A stretch of 64,000 bases of DNA, from contig NZ_SNVJ01000005.1 of NCBI RefSeq assembly GCF_009829925.1, positions 62,001 to 126,000 of the forward strand, written 5' to 3'. Within the stretch, counting starts at the first letter, position 1. Every line of letters begins with the position of its first letter. This DNA comes from Teichococcus coralli (GTDB lineage: Bacteria; Pseudomonadota; Alphaproteobacteria; Acetobacterales; Acetobacteraceae). Both the position numbers and the translations under genes were made by a program. The notes under the pieces are model-generated. The model had not been told where the DNA came from and made no database searches. It worked only from the letters and a program-made list of their open reading frames with translations. Shown in pieces: positions 48,492 to 59,049 of the stretch.

Positions 48492-48683
48492 TTGAACTAT
48501 TTTTAGGCTTATCGGATCTATGCGCCCAATTTTTCGGCTCTTTCCGGAAGATTTTGTGTTGCGGCGCAGCGAAGATCAGCGCACCTTCGGTTTCAGGAAG
48601 AGAGCTGGTTCTCTTCCTGCCGTGTGACTGGCGTTTCCTCCCTAAACTCGGGCCGCACCTTTCAGGTGTGGCCCTTTCTTTTT
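48492..48683 (+). ncRNA. candidate small RNA or structured 3'UTR
   Basis: After the DUF1467 gene comes an unusually AT-rich stretch with TTGAAC at 48492-48497, about 18 bp before ATCTAT (weak -10). It continues into a structured part: a perfect 9-bp hairpin AGGAAGAGA/TCTCTTCCT (48595-48618) and a strong intrinsic terminator ending at 48683. No coding frame fits. It could be a ~150-nt sRNA or the 3' end of the DUF1467 transcript. I could not match it to a known RNA family by eye. Confidence 0.4.
48650..48683 (+). terminator. strong intrinsic terminator before proS
   Basis: An 11-bp stem GGGCCGCACCT/AGGTGTGGCCC (one G-T), loop TTC, followed by TTTCTTTTTG. The closest upstream gene end is 185 bp away. 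Confidence 0.9.
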
Positions 48684-48887
48684 GCCGAGCCGAAGCATCC
48701 TTTTCCCAGGCGCTGAGATCTTCCTGTGTTCAGGCTTGCTGGCCACGTCGATAAGGCTGACGCCCGCGCGTCCTGGAAAAAGCATGATCGCGGCACGGCA
48801 TTCGCGCCGGGGAACGCCTCGCGGCCCCTGGCATCCTGAGGCCAGCGCCCTTACCTTCGCGCACCGCTGACCGGACGGAGCTGACCC

Positions 48888-50198
48888 GTGCGCCTCTCCC
48901 GCGCCTTCCTGCCCACCCTGAAAGAAGTTCCTGCCGAGGCGGCCATTGCCTCGCACAAGCTGATGCTGCGCGCCGGGATGATCCGGCAGACCTCCGCCGG
49001 CATCTATGCCTGGCTGCCGCTCGGACTGCGCGTGCTGCAGAAGGTCAGCCAGATCGTCCGGGAGGAGCAGGACGCCGCCGGCGCCCAGGAAATCCTGATG
49101 CCGACGATCCAGAGCGCCGATCTCTGGAAGCAGTCCGGCCGCTACGACGACTACGGCAAGGAGATGCTGCGCATCACCGACCGGCACGAGCGGGAGATGC
49201 TCTACGGCCCGACCAACGAGGAAATGGTGACGGACATCTTCAAGTCCTTCGCCCGTTCCTACCGGGACCTGCCGCGCAACCTCTACCACATCCAGTGGAA
49301 GTTCCGGGACGAGATCCGGCCTCGCTTCGGCGTCATGCGCGGCCGCGAGTTCCTGATGAAGGATGCCTACTCCTTCGACCTGGACGTCGAGTCCGCGCGC
49401 CTTTCCTACAAGAAGATGTTCGTGGCCTATCTCCGCACCTTCGCGCGGATGGGGCTTAAGGCCATTCCGATGCGTGCCGACACGGGCCCCATCGGCGGCG
49501 ACCTCAGCCACGAGTTCATCATCCTGGCGGAGACCGGCGAGAGCCAGGTCTACCTGCACAGGGACCTGCTGGACTTCGACGTGCTGGCGCAGAAGCCCGA
49601 CTATGACGGCGACCTGAGCCCCACGGTGGACTTCTGGACCAGCCGCTACGCCGCCACCGACGAGATGCATGACGAGGCCGCCTGGAACGCCATCGGCGCG
49701 GAGAGCCAGGTCTCGGCGCGTGGCATCGAGGTCGGCCACATCTTTTTCTTCGGCACTAAGTACAGCGCCAGCATGGGCCTCTCGGTCGCCGGACCGGACG
49801 GCAACCCCGTCACGCCCCAGATGGGCAGCTACGGCATCGGCGTCTCGCGCCTGCTTGGCGCCATCATCGAGGCCAACCACGACGAGGCCGGCATCAAGTG
49901 GCCGGACGCGGTGGCGCCCTTCCGCTGCGCCATCCTCAACCTGAAGCCGGGCGACCTCGCCACCGATGCGCTCTGTGAGCGGCTCTACAGCTCCCTCGGC
50001 GGCGAAGCTGTCTATGACGACCGCAACGAGCGCGCCGGCGTGAAGTTCGCCGATGCCGACCTGGCGGGCTATCCCTGGCAGGCCATCATCGGCCCGCGCG
50101 GCGCCGCCCGGGAGGTCATCGAGCTGAAGCGCCGCGCCACCGGCGAGCGGGAGGAGGTATCCCTCGAAGCCGTCCTGTCGCGCATCCTGGGGAACTGA
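48888..50198 (+). CDS. proS: prolyl-tRNA synthetase (short form)
   Basis: 436 residues, GTG start. Class II synthetase. Motif 2 is [19 protein letters not shown], motif 3 [14 protein letters not shown], and a C-terminal anticodon-binding domain ends in [18 protein letters not shown]. The editing (INS) domain found in E. coli ProS between motifs 2 and 3 is missing, as usual in alphaproteobacteria, so mis-charged Ala-tRNA(Pro) must be cleared by other enzymes. First of a tight block proS-lolC-lolD. Confidence 0.98.
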   Translation: MRLSRAFLPTLKEVPAEAAIASHKLMLRAGMIRQTSAGIYAWLPLGLRVLQKVSQIVREEQDAAGAQEILMPTIQSADLWKQSGRYDDYGKEMLRITDRHEREMLYGPTNEEMVTDIFKSFARSYRDLPRNLYHIQWKFRDEIRPRFGVMRGREFLMKDAYSFDLDVESARLSYKKMFVAYLRTFARMGLKAIPMRADTGPIGGDLSHEFIILAETGESQVYLHRDLLDFDVLAQKPDYDGDLSPTVDFWTSRYAATDEMHDEAAWNAIGAESQVSARGIEVGHIFFFGTKYSASMGLSVAGPDGNPVTPQMGSYGIGVSRLLGAIIEANHDEAGIKWPDAVAPFRCAILNLKPGDLATDALCERLYSSLGGEAVYDDRNERAGVKFADADLAGYPWQAIIGPRGAAREVIELKRRATGEREEVSLEAVLSRILGN

Positions 50199-50205
50199 CC
50201 GCCTG

Positions 50206-51459
50206 ATGTTCGGAGCCTTCGAGCGAAAGGTCGCGTTCCGTTACCTGCGGGCGCGCAAGGGGGAGCGCTTTGTCTCCGTCATCGCCACCTTCTCGCTCGT
50301 GGGCATCGCCCTCGGGGTGGCCACGCTGATCATCGTGATGAGCGTGATGGGCGGCTTCCGGCAGGAGCTGCTCGGCCGCATCCTTGGGCTGAACGGCCAT
50401 CTCGGCGTCTATGCCGCGAGCCAGGGCGGGCTGAACACCTACGACGACATCGCCGCGCGCGTGCGGAAGCTCCCCGGCGTCGCCATGGCCACGCCCATCG
50501 TGGAAGGACAGGTACTGCTGACCAGCGAGGCCGGCGGCGCCACCGGCGGCCTCGCGCGCGGCATCAAGCCGGAGGACCTGCGCGCCCGGCCCATCCTCGC
50601 CAACAACATCCGCGCCGGCTCGCTCGACGACTTCAGGGGCGACGACGCCATCATGGTCGGCACGCGCCTCGCGCAGAAGCTTGGCTTGAACATCGGCAGC
50701 AAGGTGACGCTGGTTTCGCCACAGGGCCGTACCACCGTCATCGGCACCGTGCCGCGGATGCGCGCCTATACCGTCGTCGCCATGTTCGAGGCGGGAATGA
50801 ACGAGTATGACAGCTCCTACGTCTTCCTGCCGCTGCAGGCCGCGCAGGTCTATTTCCAGATGCGCGACGCCGCCTCGCAGATCGAGGTCTTCGTGCAGGA
50901 CCCCGACAACGTCCGGAAGGTGACGCAGGAGATCATCCAGGCCCTCTCGCCCATGCCCTTCCGGGTGCTGGACTGGCAGGCTTCCAACAGTTCCTTCTTC
51001 GCCGCCGTGCAGGTGGAGCGGAACGTGATGTTCCTGATCCTCACCCTGATCATCGTGGTGGCGGCCTTCAACATCATCTCCTCGCTGATCATGCTGGTGA
51101 AGGACAAGGGGCGGGACATCGCCATCCTCCGCACCATGGGCGCCACGCGCGGCGCGGTGATGCGGATCTTCCTGATCTGCGGCACCTCCATCGGCGTGCT
51201 CGGCACCGGCATCGGCTTCCTCCTCGGCATGGTGTTCTGCCTGAACATCGAGCGCATCCGCGAGGCGCTGCAGGCGCTCACCGGCACCCAGCTCTTCAGC
51301 CCGGAGGTCTATTTCCTCACCCAGCTTCCGGCCGTGCTGGACGCGCATGAGGTGACCCAGGTGGTGCTGATGGGCCTCGGCCTCTCCATCCTGGCCACGC
51401 TTTATCCCTCCTGGCGCGCTGCCCGGACCGACCCGGTGGAGGCCCTGCGCAATGAGTGA
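50206..51459 (+). CDS. lolC: lipoprotein-releasing ABC transporter permease LolC/E
   Basis: 417 residues, four membrane helices: one N-terminal after [20 protein letters not shown] [15 protein letters not shown], a large periplasmic domain, and three C-terminal helices. Periplasmic QGVxP-like region and the FtsX-type end ([21 protein letters not shown], shown in part) are recognisable. Extracts lipoproteins from the inner membrane for LolA. A single lolC-type gene serves both roles in alphaproteobacteria. 7 nt after proS; overlaps lolD by 8 nt. Confidence 0.95.
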   Translation: MFGAFERKVAFRYLRARKGERFVSVIATFSLVGIALGVATLIIVMSVMGGFRQELLGRILGLNGHLGVYAASQGGLNTYDDIAARVRKLPGVAMATPIVEGQVLLTSEAGGATGGLARGIKPEDLRARPILANNIRAGSLDDFRGDDAIMVGTRLAQKLGLNIGSKVTLVSPQGRTTVIGTVPRMRAYTVVAMFEAGMNEYDSSYVFLPLQAAQVYFQMRDAASQIEVFVQDPDNVRKVTQEIIQALSPMPFRVLDWQASNSSFFAAVQVERNVMFLILTLIIVVAAFNIISSLIMLVKDKGRDIAILRTMGATRGAVMRIFLICGTSIGVLGTGIGFLLGMVFCLNIERIREALQALTGTQLFSPEVYFLTQLPAVLDAHEVTQVVLMGLGLSILATLYPSWRAARTDPVEALRNE

Positions 51460-52159
51460 GGCGCCAAGGCATGATTCCATGGGCACCGAGCGTCTGCGGC
51501 TCGCGGCCGTGGAGCGCCGCTACCGCAGCGAGGCGGGCGAGCTTCCCGTGCTGCGCGGCGCCGACCTGACGCTGAACGGCGGCGAGATCGTCGCCCTAGT
51601 GGCGCCCTCCGGCACCGGCAAGTCCACGCTGCTGCACCTCGCCGGGCTGCTGGAGCGGCCGGATGGCGGCGAGGTCTTCATCAACGGCCAGGCGGCGGGC
51701 AGCCTCGGTGACGAGGCCCGCAGCGCGCTCCGCGGCCGGGCCATCGGCTTCGTCTACCAGTTCCACCACCTGCTGCCCGAGTTCACCGCGCTCGAGAACG
51801 TGGTGCTGCCGCAGATGGCCAATGGCACGCCCGAGCGCACCGCCAATGCCCGCGCCCATGAGTTGCTGGCCGGCTTCGGGCTGGAGGGCCGGGAGGCGCA
51901 CCGCCCCGGGCGGCTCTCCGGCGGCGAGCAGCAGCGCGTCGCCATCGCCCGCGCCCTGGCCAACCGCCCCGGGCTGCTCCTGGCCGACGAGCCGACCGGC
52001 AACCTCGACGTGGAAACCTCCGAGCGGGTCTTCGCCCAGCTCCTGGAGGCGGTGCGCGGGGCAGGGGTGGCTGCGCTGATCGCCACCCACAACCCCGAGC
52101 TGGCCGCGCGGATGGACCGCGTGGTCACCCTGCGCGAGGGGCACATCGTGCCGGCCTGA
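51452..52159 (+). CDS. lolD: lipoprotein-releasing ABC transporter ATPase
   Basis: 235 residues. Walker A is APSGTGKST at 51-59, signature LSGGEQQR at 155-162 and Walker [13 protein letters not shown] at 175-186, with an H-loop IATHNPEL. The APSG variant in place of GPSG is common in alphaproteobacterial LolD. Powers lipoprotein release with LolC. Two genes in this window encode likely lipoproteins (6.4-7.4 kb) that would use this system. Confidence 0.96.
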   Translation: MSEAPRHDSMGTERLRLAAVERRYRSEAGELPVLRGADLTLNGGEIVALVAPSGTGKSTLLHLAGLLERPDGGEVFINGQAAGSLGDEARSALRGRAIGFVYQFHHLLPEFTALENVVLPQMANGTPERTANARAHELLAGFGLEGREAHRPGRLSGGEQQRVAIARALANRPGLLLADEPTGNLDVETSERVFAQLLEAVRGAGVAALIATHNPELAARMDRVVTLREGHIVPA

Positions 52160-52168
52160 ACAGGTCCG

Positions 52169-52194
52169 GGGGGAGGAGGAGTTCTGCCTCCCCC
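52169..52194 (+). terminator. hairpin between lolD and dnaE
   Basis: An 8-bp stem GGGGGAGG/CCTCCCCC with a ten-base loop, 10 nt after lolD. Followed by a GC-rich stretch and only a short TTTT at 52209-52212, so termination may be partial. Confidence 0.45.
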
Positions 52195-52266
52195 GCGCCG
52201 CCTCGTCTTTTCCTGCAAGTCAGGTGACTCCGGCGCGAAGGCGCCGCCTGTGCTAGAACCGGTCTC

Positions 52267-55200
52267 ATGACCGGAAGCTTCGTTCACCTGCACGTCCACT
52301 CCGCCTATTCCCTCGCCGAGGGAGCCATCAAGGCGGAAAAGGTGGCGGACCTGGCCAAGGCCAACGGCATGCCCGCCGTGGCCCTGACCGACACGGCCAA
52401 CATGTTCGGCGCCCTGGAATTCGCCAAGGCTTGCTCGGGCAAGGGCGTGCAGCCGATCATGGGCTGTCAGCTCTGGCTCTCCCGCGCCGCCGCCGACCCG
52501 CGCCCCGAGGTCGCCCGCCTCGCGCCCGATTGCGTCGTCGCCCTGGCCACCAACGCGCAGGGGCTGGAGAACGTCCAGCGCCTTTCCTCGCATGGCTTCC
52601 TGCGCGACGATCCCTCCGGCAAGCCCGCCATCACCCTGGACCTGCTCCGGCAGCACGCCCAAGGCGTGTTCCTGCTGACCGGCGGCACTTGCGGCCCGCT
52701 CGGCCGCCTGCTGTTGGAAGGCCGCCGCGATGCCGCCGCTACCCTGCTGGACGCACTCAAGGAAAGCTTTGGTGACCGGCTGGCGGTGGAGCTGACCCGC
52801 CATGGGCTTGATATCGAGCGCGGGTTGGACCCGGCGCTGCTCGCACTCGCCGACCAGGCAAGCCTTCCCATCGTGGCCGCCAACGACGTTTACTTCGCCA
52901 AATCGGAGATGTACGAGGCGCATGACGCGCTGCTCTGCATCGCCGAGGGCCGTACCCTCGCCGAGCCGGACCGCCGCCGCCTGACCGCCGAGCACTACTT
53001 CAAGTCGGCGGCGGCCATGCGCAAGCTCTTCGCCGACCTGCCCGAGGCCTGCGACAACACCCTCGCCATCGCCCGGCGCTGCGCCGTCATGGCCGAAACG
53101 CGCAAGCCCGAGCTGCCGATCTGCCCCAAGGTGCAGCCCGGCATGACAGAGGCCGAGACGGTGCGCGACATGGCCCGGCGCGGCCTGGAGGCGCGGCTCG
53201 ACGCCCAAGGGACGCCGGATGGCACCACCGACCGCGAGCCCTACCGCTCGCGGCTGGAGTTCGAGCTGAGCATCATCGAGAAGATGGGCTTCTCCGGCTA
53301 CTTCCTGATCGTCGCCGACTTCATTCAGTGGGCCAAGGAGCAGGGTATCCCGGTGGGGCCGGGCCGTGGCTCCGGCGCCGGCTCGGTGGCCGCCTGGGCG
53401 CTGCTCATCACCGACCTCGACCCGCTGCGCTTCGGCCTGCTCTTCGAGCGCTTCCTGAACCCCGAGCGCGTGTCGATGCCCGATTTCGACATCGACTTCT
53501 GCCAGGACCGGCGCGACGAGGTGATCCAGTACGTCCGCCGCGAATACGGGCCGGACCGGGTGGCGCAGATCATCACCTTCGGCCGGTTGCAGGCCAAGGC
53601 GGTGGTGCGCGACGTCGGCCGGGTCATGGGCATGCCCTATGGCCAGGTGAACAAGATCGCCGAGCTGATCCCCTTCAACCCGGCCAAGCCCATCACCCTG
53701 CAGCAGGCGCTCGACGAGGAGCCGCGCCTCAAGGAAATGCGGCGGGCCGACGAGACGGTGGACCGGCTGATGGAAACCGCCCTGGTGCTGGAGGGCCTCT
53801 ACCGCAACGCCTCCACCCATGCGGCGGGCGTCGTCATCGGCCGCAAGCAGCTGATCGACACCGTCGCGCTCTACCGCGACCCCCGCTCCGACATGCTGGT
53901 GACGCAGTACTCGATGAAGTACGTCGAGAACGCCAGCCTGGTGAAGTTCGACTTCCTTGGCCTCAAGACGCTGACGGTGCTGCAACGCGCGGTGGAGATC
54001 CTGGCGGAGCAGGGCACCGTGATCGACCTCGCGCGCATCCCGCTGGATGACGCCCGCACCTATGAGATGCTGGCCCGCGGCGATTCCGCCGGCGTGTTCC
54101 AGTTTGAAGGGCAGGGGATGCGGGACTGCCTCCGCATGATGCGCCCCGACCGCTTCGAGGACCTGATCGCCGCCGTCTCGCTCTACCGCCCGGGCCCGAT
54201 GGCGAACATCCCGGCCTATTGCGCCCGCAAGCATGGCGAGCCCTGGGAGCCGGTGCACCCGGCGATGCGGCACCTGGTCGAGGAGACATACGGCATCCTG
54301 GTCTACCAGGAGCAGGTCATGCAGATCAGCCAGGACGTCGCCGGCTACTCGCTGGGCGGGGCCGACCTGCTGCGCCGCGCCATGGGCAAGAAGATCCGTT
54401 CCGAGATGGAAGCGCAGCGCAAGATCTTCGTGGAAGGGGCGGTGAAGAACGGGGTGCCCGAGGGCAAGGCCGGCGAGATCTTCGACCTGATGGAGAAGTT
54501 CGCGGAATACGGCTTCAACAAGTCGCATGCCGCCGCCTATGCGCTGGTCGCCTACCAGACGGCCTACCTCAAGGCCAATCACCCCGTCGCCTTTCTCGCC
54601 GCCTCCATGACCTTCGACATGGACAAGACGGAGAAGCTGGCCAACCACATGCAGGAGGCGGCGCGCCTCGGCATCCCCGTGCTGCCGCCGGACGTGAACC
54701 GCTCTGCCGCCGATTTTCGCGTGGAGACGCGGGAGGAGGACGGCAAGGCTTGCATCCGCTTCGCGCTTGCCGCGGTGAAGCGCGTCGGCATGCAGGCGAT
54801 GAAGGACATGGTGAAGGCGCGCGACGTCAAGGGGCCGTTCCGCTCGGTTGCCGACTTCGCCGGGCGCGTGGACCCCAAGCTGCTCAACAAGATGCAGCTG
54901 GAGAACCTGGCCCGTGCCGGCGCCTTCGACAGCATGGAGAAGAACCGGGCCAAGATGACCATGGCGGCCGAGGTCATCCTGCGCCGCGCCCAGGCCGCCG
55001 CCGAGGAGCGCACCTCCAGCCAGATCGGCCTGTTCGGCGGCGGCGATGCCAAGCCCGAGCCGTTGCGCATGCCCAACCTGCCGGACTGGCCCGAGCTGGA
55101 GCGCCTGACCCAGGAGGCGGAGGCGGTGGGCTTCCACCTCTCCGCCCATCCGCTCGACACCTACAAGGAGGTGCTGCAGAAGCTGCGCGTGGTGCCGATC

Positions 55201-55716
55201 GCCCAGTTGCAGGTGCGGGCGGAGCGGGGCGCCACGCATGTCAAGATCGCCGGCACGGTGGTGAACAGCAAGGAGCGCACCACCCGCACCGGCAGCCGCA
55301 TGGCCTGGGTGCGCCTCTCGGACGCCACCGGCAGCACGGAGGTGACGCTGTTCTCCGAGGTGCTGTTGCGCTCCCGCCCCCTTCTGGCCGAGGGCTCCGC
55401 CGTTCTGGTCACCACCGAGGCGCGCATGGAGGGCGAGACCCTGCGCCTGACCGCGCAGGGAGTGGAGGCGCTGGACAAGGCCGCTTCGGGCGTCGGCCAG
55501 ATGCTGCGCCTCTGGATCGAGGACGCGGCGGCGGTGGAGCCGATCCGGGACATGCTGAACCGGGAAGGGCCGGGAAAGGGGCGCGTGGTCCTCATTCCCC
55601 GCCTCGCCGCCGGCCAGGAGCTGGAGGTGGCGCTGCCTGGCGCCTGGAACGTATCGCCACGGCTGGCGCAGGCCATCAAGGTGGTGCCGGGAGTCTGCGA
55701 GGTGGCCACCGGCTGA
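52267..55716 (+). CDS. dnaE: DNA polymerase III alpha subunit
   Basis: 1149 residues, the main replicative polymerase. N-terminal PHP domain HLHVHSAYSLAEGA; palm catalytic pair near D406 and D408 in PDFDIDFCQDRR; GPGRGSGAGSVAAWAL precedes it; FQFEGQGMR and YRPGPMANIPAY are the fingers. C-terminal OB-fold and the SNEQ-binding tail are recognisable. Upstream Asp/His of the PHP site are intact in the first HxH, so proofreading metal binding may be retained, as in many bacteria, but most proofreading would come from DnaQ elsewhere. It follows lolD after 107 bp. Confidence 0.98.
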   Translation: MTGSFVHLHVHSAYSLAEGAIKAEKVADLAKANGMPAVALTDTANMFGALEFAKACSGKGVQPIMGCQLWLSRAAADPRPEVARLAPDCVVALATNAQGLENVQRLSSHGFLRDDPSGKPAITLDLLRQHAQGVFLLTGGTCGPLGRLLLEGRRDAAATLLDALKESFGDRLAVELTRHGLDIERGLDPALLALADQASLPIVAANDVYFAKSEMYEAHDALLCIAEGRTLAEPDRRRLTAEHYFKSAAAMRKLFADLPEACDNTLAIARRCAVMAETRKPELPICPKVQPGMTEAETVRDMARRGLEARLDAQGTPDGTTDREPYRSRLEFELSIIEKMGFSGYFLIVADFIQWAKEQGIPVGPGRGSGAGSVAAWALLITDLDPLRFGLLFERFLNPERVSMPDFDIDFCQDRRDEVIQYVRREYGPDRVAQIITFGRLQAKAVVRDVGRVMGMPYGQVNKIAELIPFNPAKPITLQQALDEEPRLKEMRRADETVDRLMETALVLEGLYRNASTHAAGVVIGRKQLIDTVALYRDPRSDMLVTQYSMKYVENASLVKFDFLGLKTLTVLQRAVEILAEQGTVIDLARIPLDDARTYEMLARGDSAGVFQFEGQGMRDCLRMMRPDRFEDLIAAVSLYRPGPMANIPAYCARKHGEPWEPVHPAMRHLVEETYGILVYQEQVMQISQDVAGYSLGGADLLRRAMGKKIRSEMEAQRKIFVEGAVKNGVPEGKAGEIFDLMEKFAEYGFNKSHAAAYALVAYQTAYLKANHPVAFLAASMTFDMDKTEKLANHMQEAARLGIPVLPPDVNRSAADFRVETREEDGKACIRFALAAVKRVGMQAMKDMVKARDVKGPFRSVADFAGRVDPKLLNKMQLENLARAGAFDSMEKNRAKMTMAAEVILRRAQAAAEERTSSQIGLFGGGDAKPEPLRMPNLPDWPELERLTQEAEAVGFHLSAHPLDTYKEVLQKLRVVPIAQLQVRAERGATHVKIAGTVVNSKERTTRTGSRMAWVRLSDATGSTEVTLFSEVLLRSRPLLAEGSAVLVTTEARMEGETLRLTAQGVEALDKAASGVGQMLRLWIEDAAAVEPIRDMLNREGPGKGRVVLIPRLAAGQELEVALPGAWNVSPRLAQAIKVVPGVCEVATG

Positions 55717-55739
55717 GGCGTTCGCCTCCCGCTCCACGC

Positions 55740-55781
55740 GGGAAAGGCAGGGCGGGAAAGGCAGGGCGGGAAGGGCAGGGC
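55740..55781. repeat. 14-bp tandem repeat, three copies
   Basis: Three units of GGGAAAGGCAGGGC, the third with one change, lie in the short spacer between dnaE and the convergent chemoreceptor gene. Not coding. Confidence 0.85.
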
Positions 55782-55824
55782 GGGCGCGCGTCCGGCAAGC
55801 CGGCGTGCCGCCCCGCCTCCCGCA

Positions 55825-57888
55825 TCAGGCGGCCCGGAGCGCGGCCAGGAACTGCTCCATCCGGCCGCGCAGCCCTTCCGCCTGCTCGGCAAGCTTGCTG
55901 GAGGCGCCGCGCACATCCTGGGCGGCGCTGCCCGTGCGTTCCGCGTCCTCGCTGACGCCCGCCGCGTGGTGGGATGCCTCCTGCGTGCCGACGGCCGCCT
56001 GCGCCACCGCCGAACCGATCTCGCGCGTCGCTTCGGCCTGCTGCCCGGCGGCCTCGGCCACCACCGCCGTCGCCTCGTTCAGCGCCACGATCATCTGCGC
56101 GATGCCGCCGATCTCCTGCGCGGTGCGCTCCGTCTCGGCCTGCATGGCGGCGATCTGCTGGCTGATCTCGCCGGTGGCCCTGGCCGTCTGGCTGGCCAGG
56201 TTCTTCACCTCGCCGGCCACCACGGCGAAGCCCTTGCCGGCCTCGCCCGCCCGTGCCGCCTCGATGGTGGCGTTGAGCGCGAGCAGGTTGGTCTGGCTGG
56301 CGATGCCGGCGATGAGCTGCACCACATCGCCGATTCGCGCCGCCGCCTCGGAAAGCCCGCGCACCGTGCGGTCGGTCTGCTGCGCCGCCGCCGAGGCCTG
56401 CTCGGCCCGCGCCGCGCTGTCCCGCACCTGCCGGGCCACCTCGGCGATGCTGGCGGAAAGCTCTTCCGCCGCGGCGGCCACCGTCTGGACGTTGCCGCTG
56501 GCCCGTTCCGAGGCGCCGGCGACGAGATTCGCGCGGTCCTTCCCGCTGGCCGCGACCTTGGTCATGCCGCCGGCCGTGGCTTCCATTTCGGACGCGGCCG
56601 TCGCCACCATGCGCAGCATGCCGGCGGTTTCCTGTTCAAAGGACTTCAGCAAGGCATCCACACGCTGCGCGCGCTCGATCTGCTGCTGCTGAACCTGCCG
56701 CTGGTCCTCCGCCAGTTGCAGCCGCTCGGCCGAGCCCCGGCGCAGCGTTTCCACCGCCGCTGCCATGCTGCCGAGTTCATCGCGGCGGGCGCGATGCGGC
56801 ACCTCCAGGTCAAGCTCGCCGCCGGCAATGCGGGTGACGGAGGCCGTGAGCGCCTGGACCGGGCGAACAATGCGCGACAGCAGCGTCAGAACCGAGGCCA
56901 CCGCGGAAACGGCGACGGCCAGCGCCAGACCGAGGGCGGCCAGAAAGGCTGCCCGGGCGCGGTTCCAGGATGCCTCGGTCATCGCCATGGTCTCGTCCAG
57001 GGCGGCGTCGCGCAGCTTCAGGATCTCCGCCTGGGAGGCGACGGCCCATGGGCGGAACTCCGGCACGGTGGTGTTCCAGCCCGGGTCGCCGCCGGTGAGC
57101 GCAACGCGGCTCTTGCGGATCATCTCCTGCCAGCGGGCCTCGTTCGGCGCGCGTGTGGCGGCCTGCTCCTGCATGGCCGCCTGCAGCGCCGGCCGCTCGG
57201 GCATGGCGCGGATCAGTTGCTCCACCGTATCCCAGGCCTGCTCCATGCGGCCGGTCTGGCCCAGCACCGCCTCGAAGGCGGGGAGAGCGACCGGGCCGCC
57301 GCTGATCCAGGGGTAGAAGGCCGTGCTGCGGCGGCCCATGAAGTCGCGGTAGTCCATGACCGCGTTGGCCACGCTGATCAGGGCCGCAGCCTCGGGTGAA
57401 GCGGCGAAGACGCCGCGCCCCGCCTCGGCGGCCAGTTCGCTCAGCGCCTCCACGCCCTCGTTGCGCAAGGCGTGGGTACGCTTCGGCAGCTCCGGGTCCC
57501 GGGCGGCCAGGGGGCGCGCCAGCTCCTCCATGGTGCGTTGCCGCATGGGAAGGATTCGGGCCAGCATGTCCTCCGCGATGCGTGACTTGAAGCCGGCCTC
57601 GCGCGCAACGGCGGCGGCGGCGGCGAGCTGCCGGTCGGTCACCTCGGCGGACCGGCGCAGCGTTGCGACATCCGGGTTGTCGAGCCGGAGCTGGCTCGCG
57701 TAGGCGCCGACCTCGACGGCGATGGCCGACTGCGCGCGCTGGGAATCGCTCACGGTGCGGGCGGCCAGTCGCGCGGTGCCGCTCTGCTCCAGCTTGGACC
57801 AGGCACTCAGGGCCAGCCATCCCGTTGCAAGGGCGCCCGGCACGGCGGCGGCGCAGAAGCAGGCCAAGAAGAAGTTCCGGATGCGCAC
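55825..57888 (-). CDS. methyl-accepting chemotaxis protein
   Basis: 687 residues from a GTG start with AGGAG 7 nt upstream. N-terminal membrane helix ([22 protein letters not shown]), a periplasmic sensor region of about 290 residues with no domain I recognise, a second helix near [21 protein letters not shown], then a HAMP domain ([25 protein letters not shown]) and the cytoplasmic signalling domain with the tip [20 protein letters not shown] and [14 protein letters not shown]. Should signal through CheA/CheW. No che genes nearby, so it is an orphan receptor. Sits between dnaE and rpsB, facing rpsB. Confidence 0.93.
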   Translation of the reverse strand: MRIRNFFLACFCAAAVPGALATGWLALSAWSKLEQSGTARLAARTVSDSQRAQSAIAVEVGAYASQLRLDNPDVATLRRSAEVTDRQLAAAAAVAREAGFKSRIAEDMLARILPMRQRTMEELARPLAARDPELPKRTHALRNEGVEALSELAAEAGRGVFAASPEAAALISVANAVMDYRDFMGRRSTAFYPWISGGPVALPAFEAVLGQTGRMEQAWDTVEQLIRAMPERPALQAAMQEQAATRAPNEARWQEMIRKSRVALTGGDPGWNTTVPEFRPWAVASQAEILKLRDAALDETMAMTEASWNRARAAFLAALGLALAVAVSAVASVLTLLSRIVRPVQALTASVTRIAGGELDLEVPHRARRDELGSMAAAVETLRRGSAERLQLAEDQRQVQQQQIERAQRVDALLKSFEQETAGMLRMVATAASEMEATAGGMTKVAASGKDRANLVAGASERASGNVQTVAAAAEELSASIAEVARQVRDSAARAEQASAAAQQTDRTVRGLSEAAARIGDVVQLIAGIASQTNLLALNATIEAARAGEAGKGFAVVAGEVKNLASQTARATGEISQQIAAMQAETERTAQEIGGIAQMIVALNEATAVVAEAAGQQAEATREIGSAVAQAAVGTQEASHHAAGVSEDAERTGSAAQDVRGASSKLAEQAEGLRGRMEQFLAALRAA

Positions 57889-58113
57889 GGGCAGGCTCCT
57901 GTGAGGGTATCGCGCCGCGCAGTATCGGAGGGGAGGGTTAAGGCCCCTTTGCCAAGCCACCGGCGGCTTGGGGCTTGCCGTCACATCGCTTGCTTCGCGG
58001 CGGGATCCGTGGCAATTCCTGCGCCGCCGCCCGCGAGCCGGGCTCGAGGCGGCAAATCCGCACGCGGCGCGCCCTTCCGCCATTTCTGGCGAAAGGTCCG
58101 GTCTCCCGAGGGA

Positions 58114-58138
58114 GGTTCGGCGCCGCGGAGGCCGAACC
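58114..58138 (+). promoter_or_regulatory. hairpin in the rpsB leader
   Basis: An 8-bp perfect stem GGTTCGGC/GCCGAACC with a nine-base loop ends 29 nt before the rpsB ATG, leaving the AAGGAAGG ribosome site just free. Ribosomal protein S2 represses its own mRNA in other bacteria through a leader structure. A role here is inference. Confidence 0.35.
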
Positions 58139-58167
58139 GGACTGCATTCGAAGGAAGGACCGCCACC

Positions 58168-59022
58168 ATGGCGATGCCGGAAGTTTCCCTGCGCCAGCTG
58201 CTTGAGGCCGGTGTCCACTTTGGCCACCACACCCGCCGCTGGAACCCCCGCATGGCGCCGTACATCTTCGGCGTGCGCAACCAGGTGCACATCCTGGATC
58301 TGCAGCAGACCGTGCCGATGATGGACCGCGCGCTGCGCACCATCCGTGACGTGGTGGCCGGCGGTGGCCGCGTGCTGTTCGTCGGCACCAAGAAGTCGGC
58401 GGCCGAGTATGTCGCCGAGGCGGCGACCCGCTGCGGCCAGTACTACGTCAACCACCGCTGGCTTGGCGGCATGCTGACCAACTGGAAGACCATTACCGGC
58501 TCCATCAAGCGCCTGAAGCAGATGGATGAGCAGCTCGGCGGCAACACCCAGGGCCTCACCAAGAAGGAAGTCCTGATGCTGACCCGCGAGCGCGAGAAGC
58601 TCGACCGCGCGCTGGGCGGCATCCGCGAGATGGGCGGCCTGCCGGACATCCTGTTCGTGATCGACGTGGTGAAGGAGCGCCTGGCGGTCGAGGAGGCCAA
58701 CAAGCTCGGCATCCCGGTGGTCGCCGTGGTCGACTCCAACGCCGATCCCGAGGGCGTGGCCTTCCCGATCCCCGGCAATGACGACGCCATCCGCGCCATC
58801 AACCTGTACTGCGACATGGTCGCCGGCGCCGTGTTCGACGGCATCAGCGCCGAGCTGCAGGCCTCCGGCGTGGACATCGGCGCCTCCGAGGAGCTGGGCG
58901 CCGAGGACCTGCCGGCCGTCGAGGGCGTGGACCAGGAGAGCGTGGCCGGCGCCGTGGCCGAGGGCGAGTCGCTGGTCGGCGGTGCCGATGCGCCGGCCGA
59001 GCCGGCCACCCCGCAGTCCTGA
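58168..59022 (+). CDS. rpsB: 30S ribosomal protein S2
   Basis: 284 residues. S2 family signature in [22 protein letters not shown] and [52 protein letters not shown]. The tail after about 240 is Ala/Glu/Pro-rich and probably disordered, common in alphaproteobacterial S2. Start at 58168 follows AAGGAAGG. tsf follows after 27 bp in the usual order. Confidence 0.98.
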   Translation: MAMPEVSLRQLLEAGVHFGHHTRRWNPRMAPYIFGVRNQVHILDLQQTVPMMDRALRTIRDVVAGGGRVLFVGTKKSAAEYVAEAATRCGQYYVNHRWLGGMLTNWKTITGSIKRLKQMDEQLGGNTQGLTKKEVLMLTREREKLDRALGGIREMGGLPDILFVIDVVKERLAVEEANKLGIPVVAVVDSNADPEGVAFPIPGNDDAIRAINLYCDMVAGAVFDGISAELQASGVDIGASEELGAEDLPAVEGVDQESVAGAVAEGESLVGGADAPAEPATPQS

Positions 59023-59049
59023 GCAGAGCCGTCAGACAGGAGCAAACCC

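Noticed and set aside
48492..48683. 6S RNA or tmRNA at this locus
   Set aside because: The ends do not pair into the long 6S rod, and no tRNA-like ends or tag frame are present, so only a generic sRNA candidate is kept.
51754..55737. A 1,327-codon open frame antisense to lolD and dnaE
   Set aside because: Same reason: dnaE is certain on the plus strand and the antisense protein has no recognisable motif.
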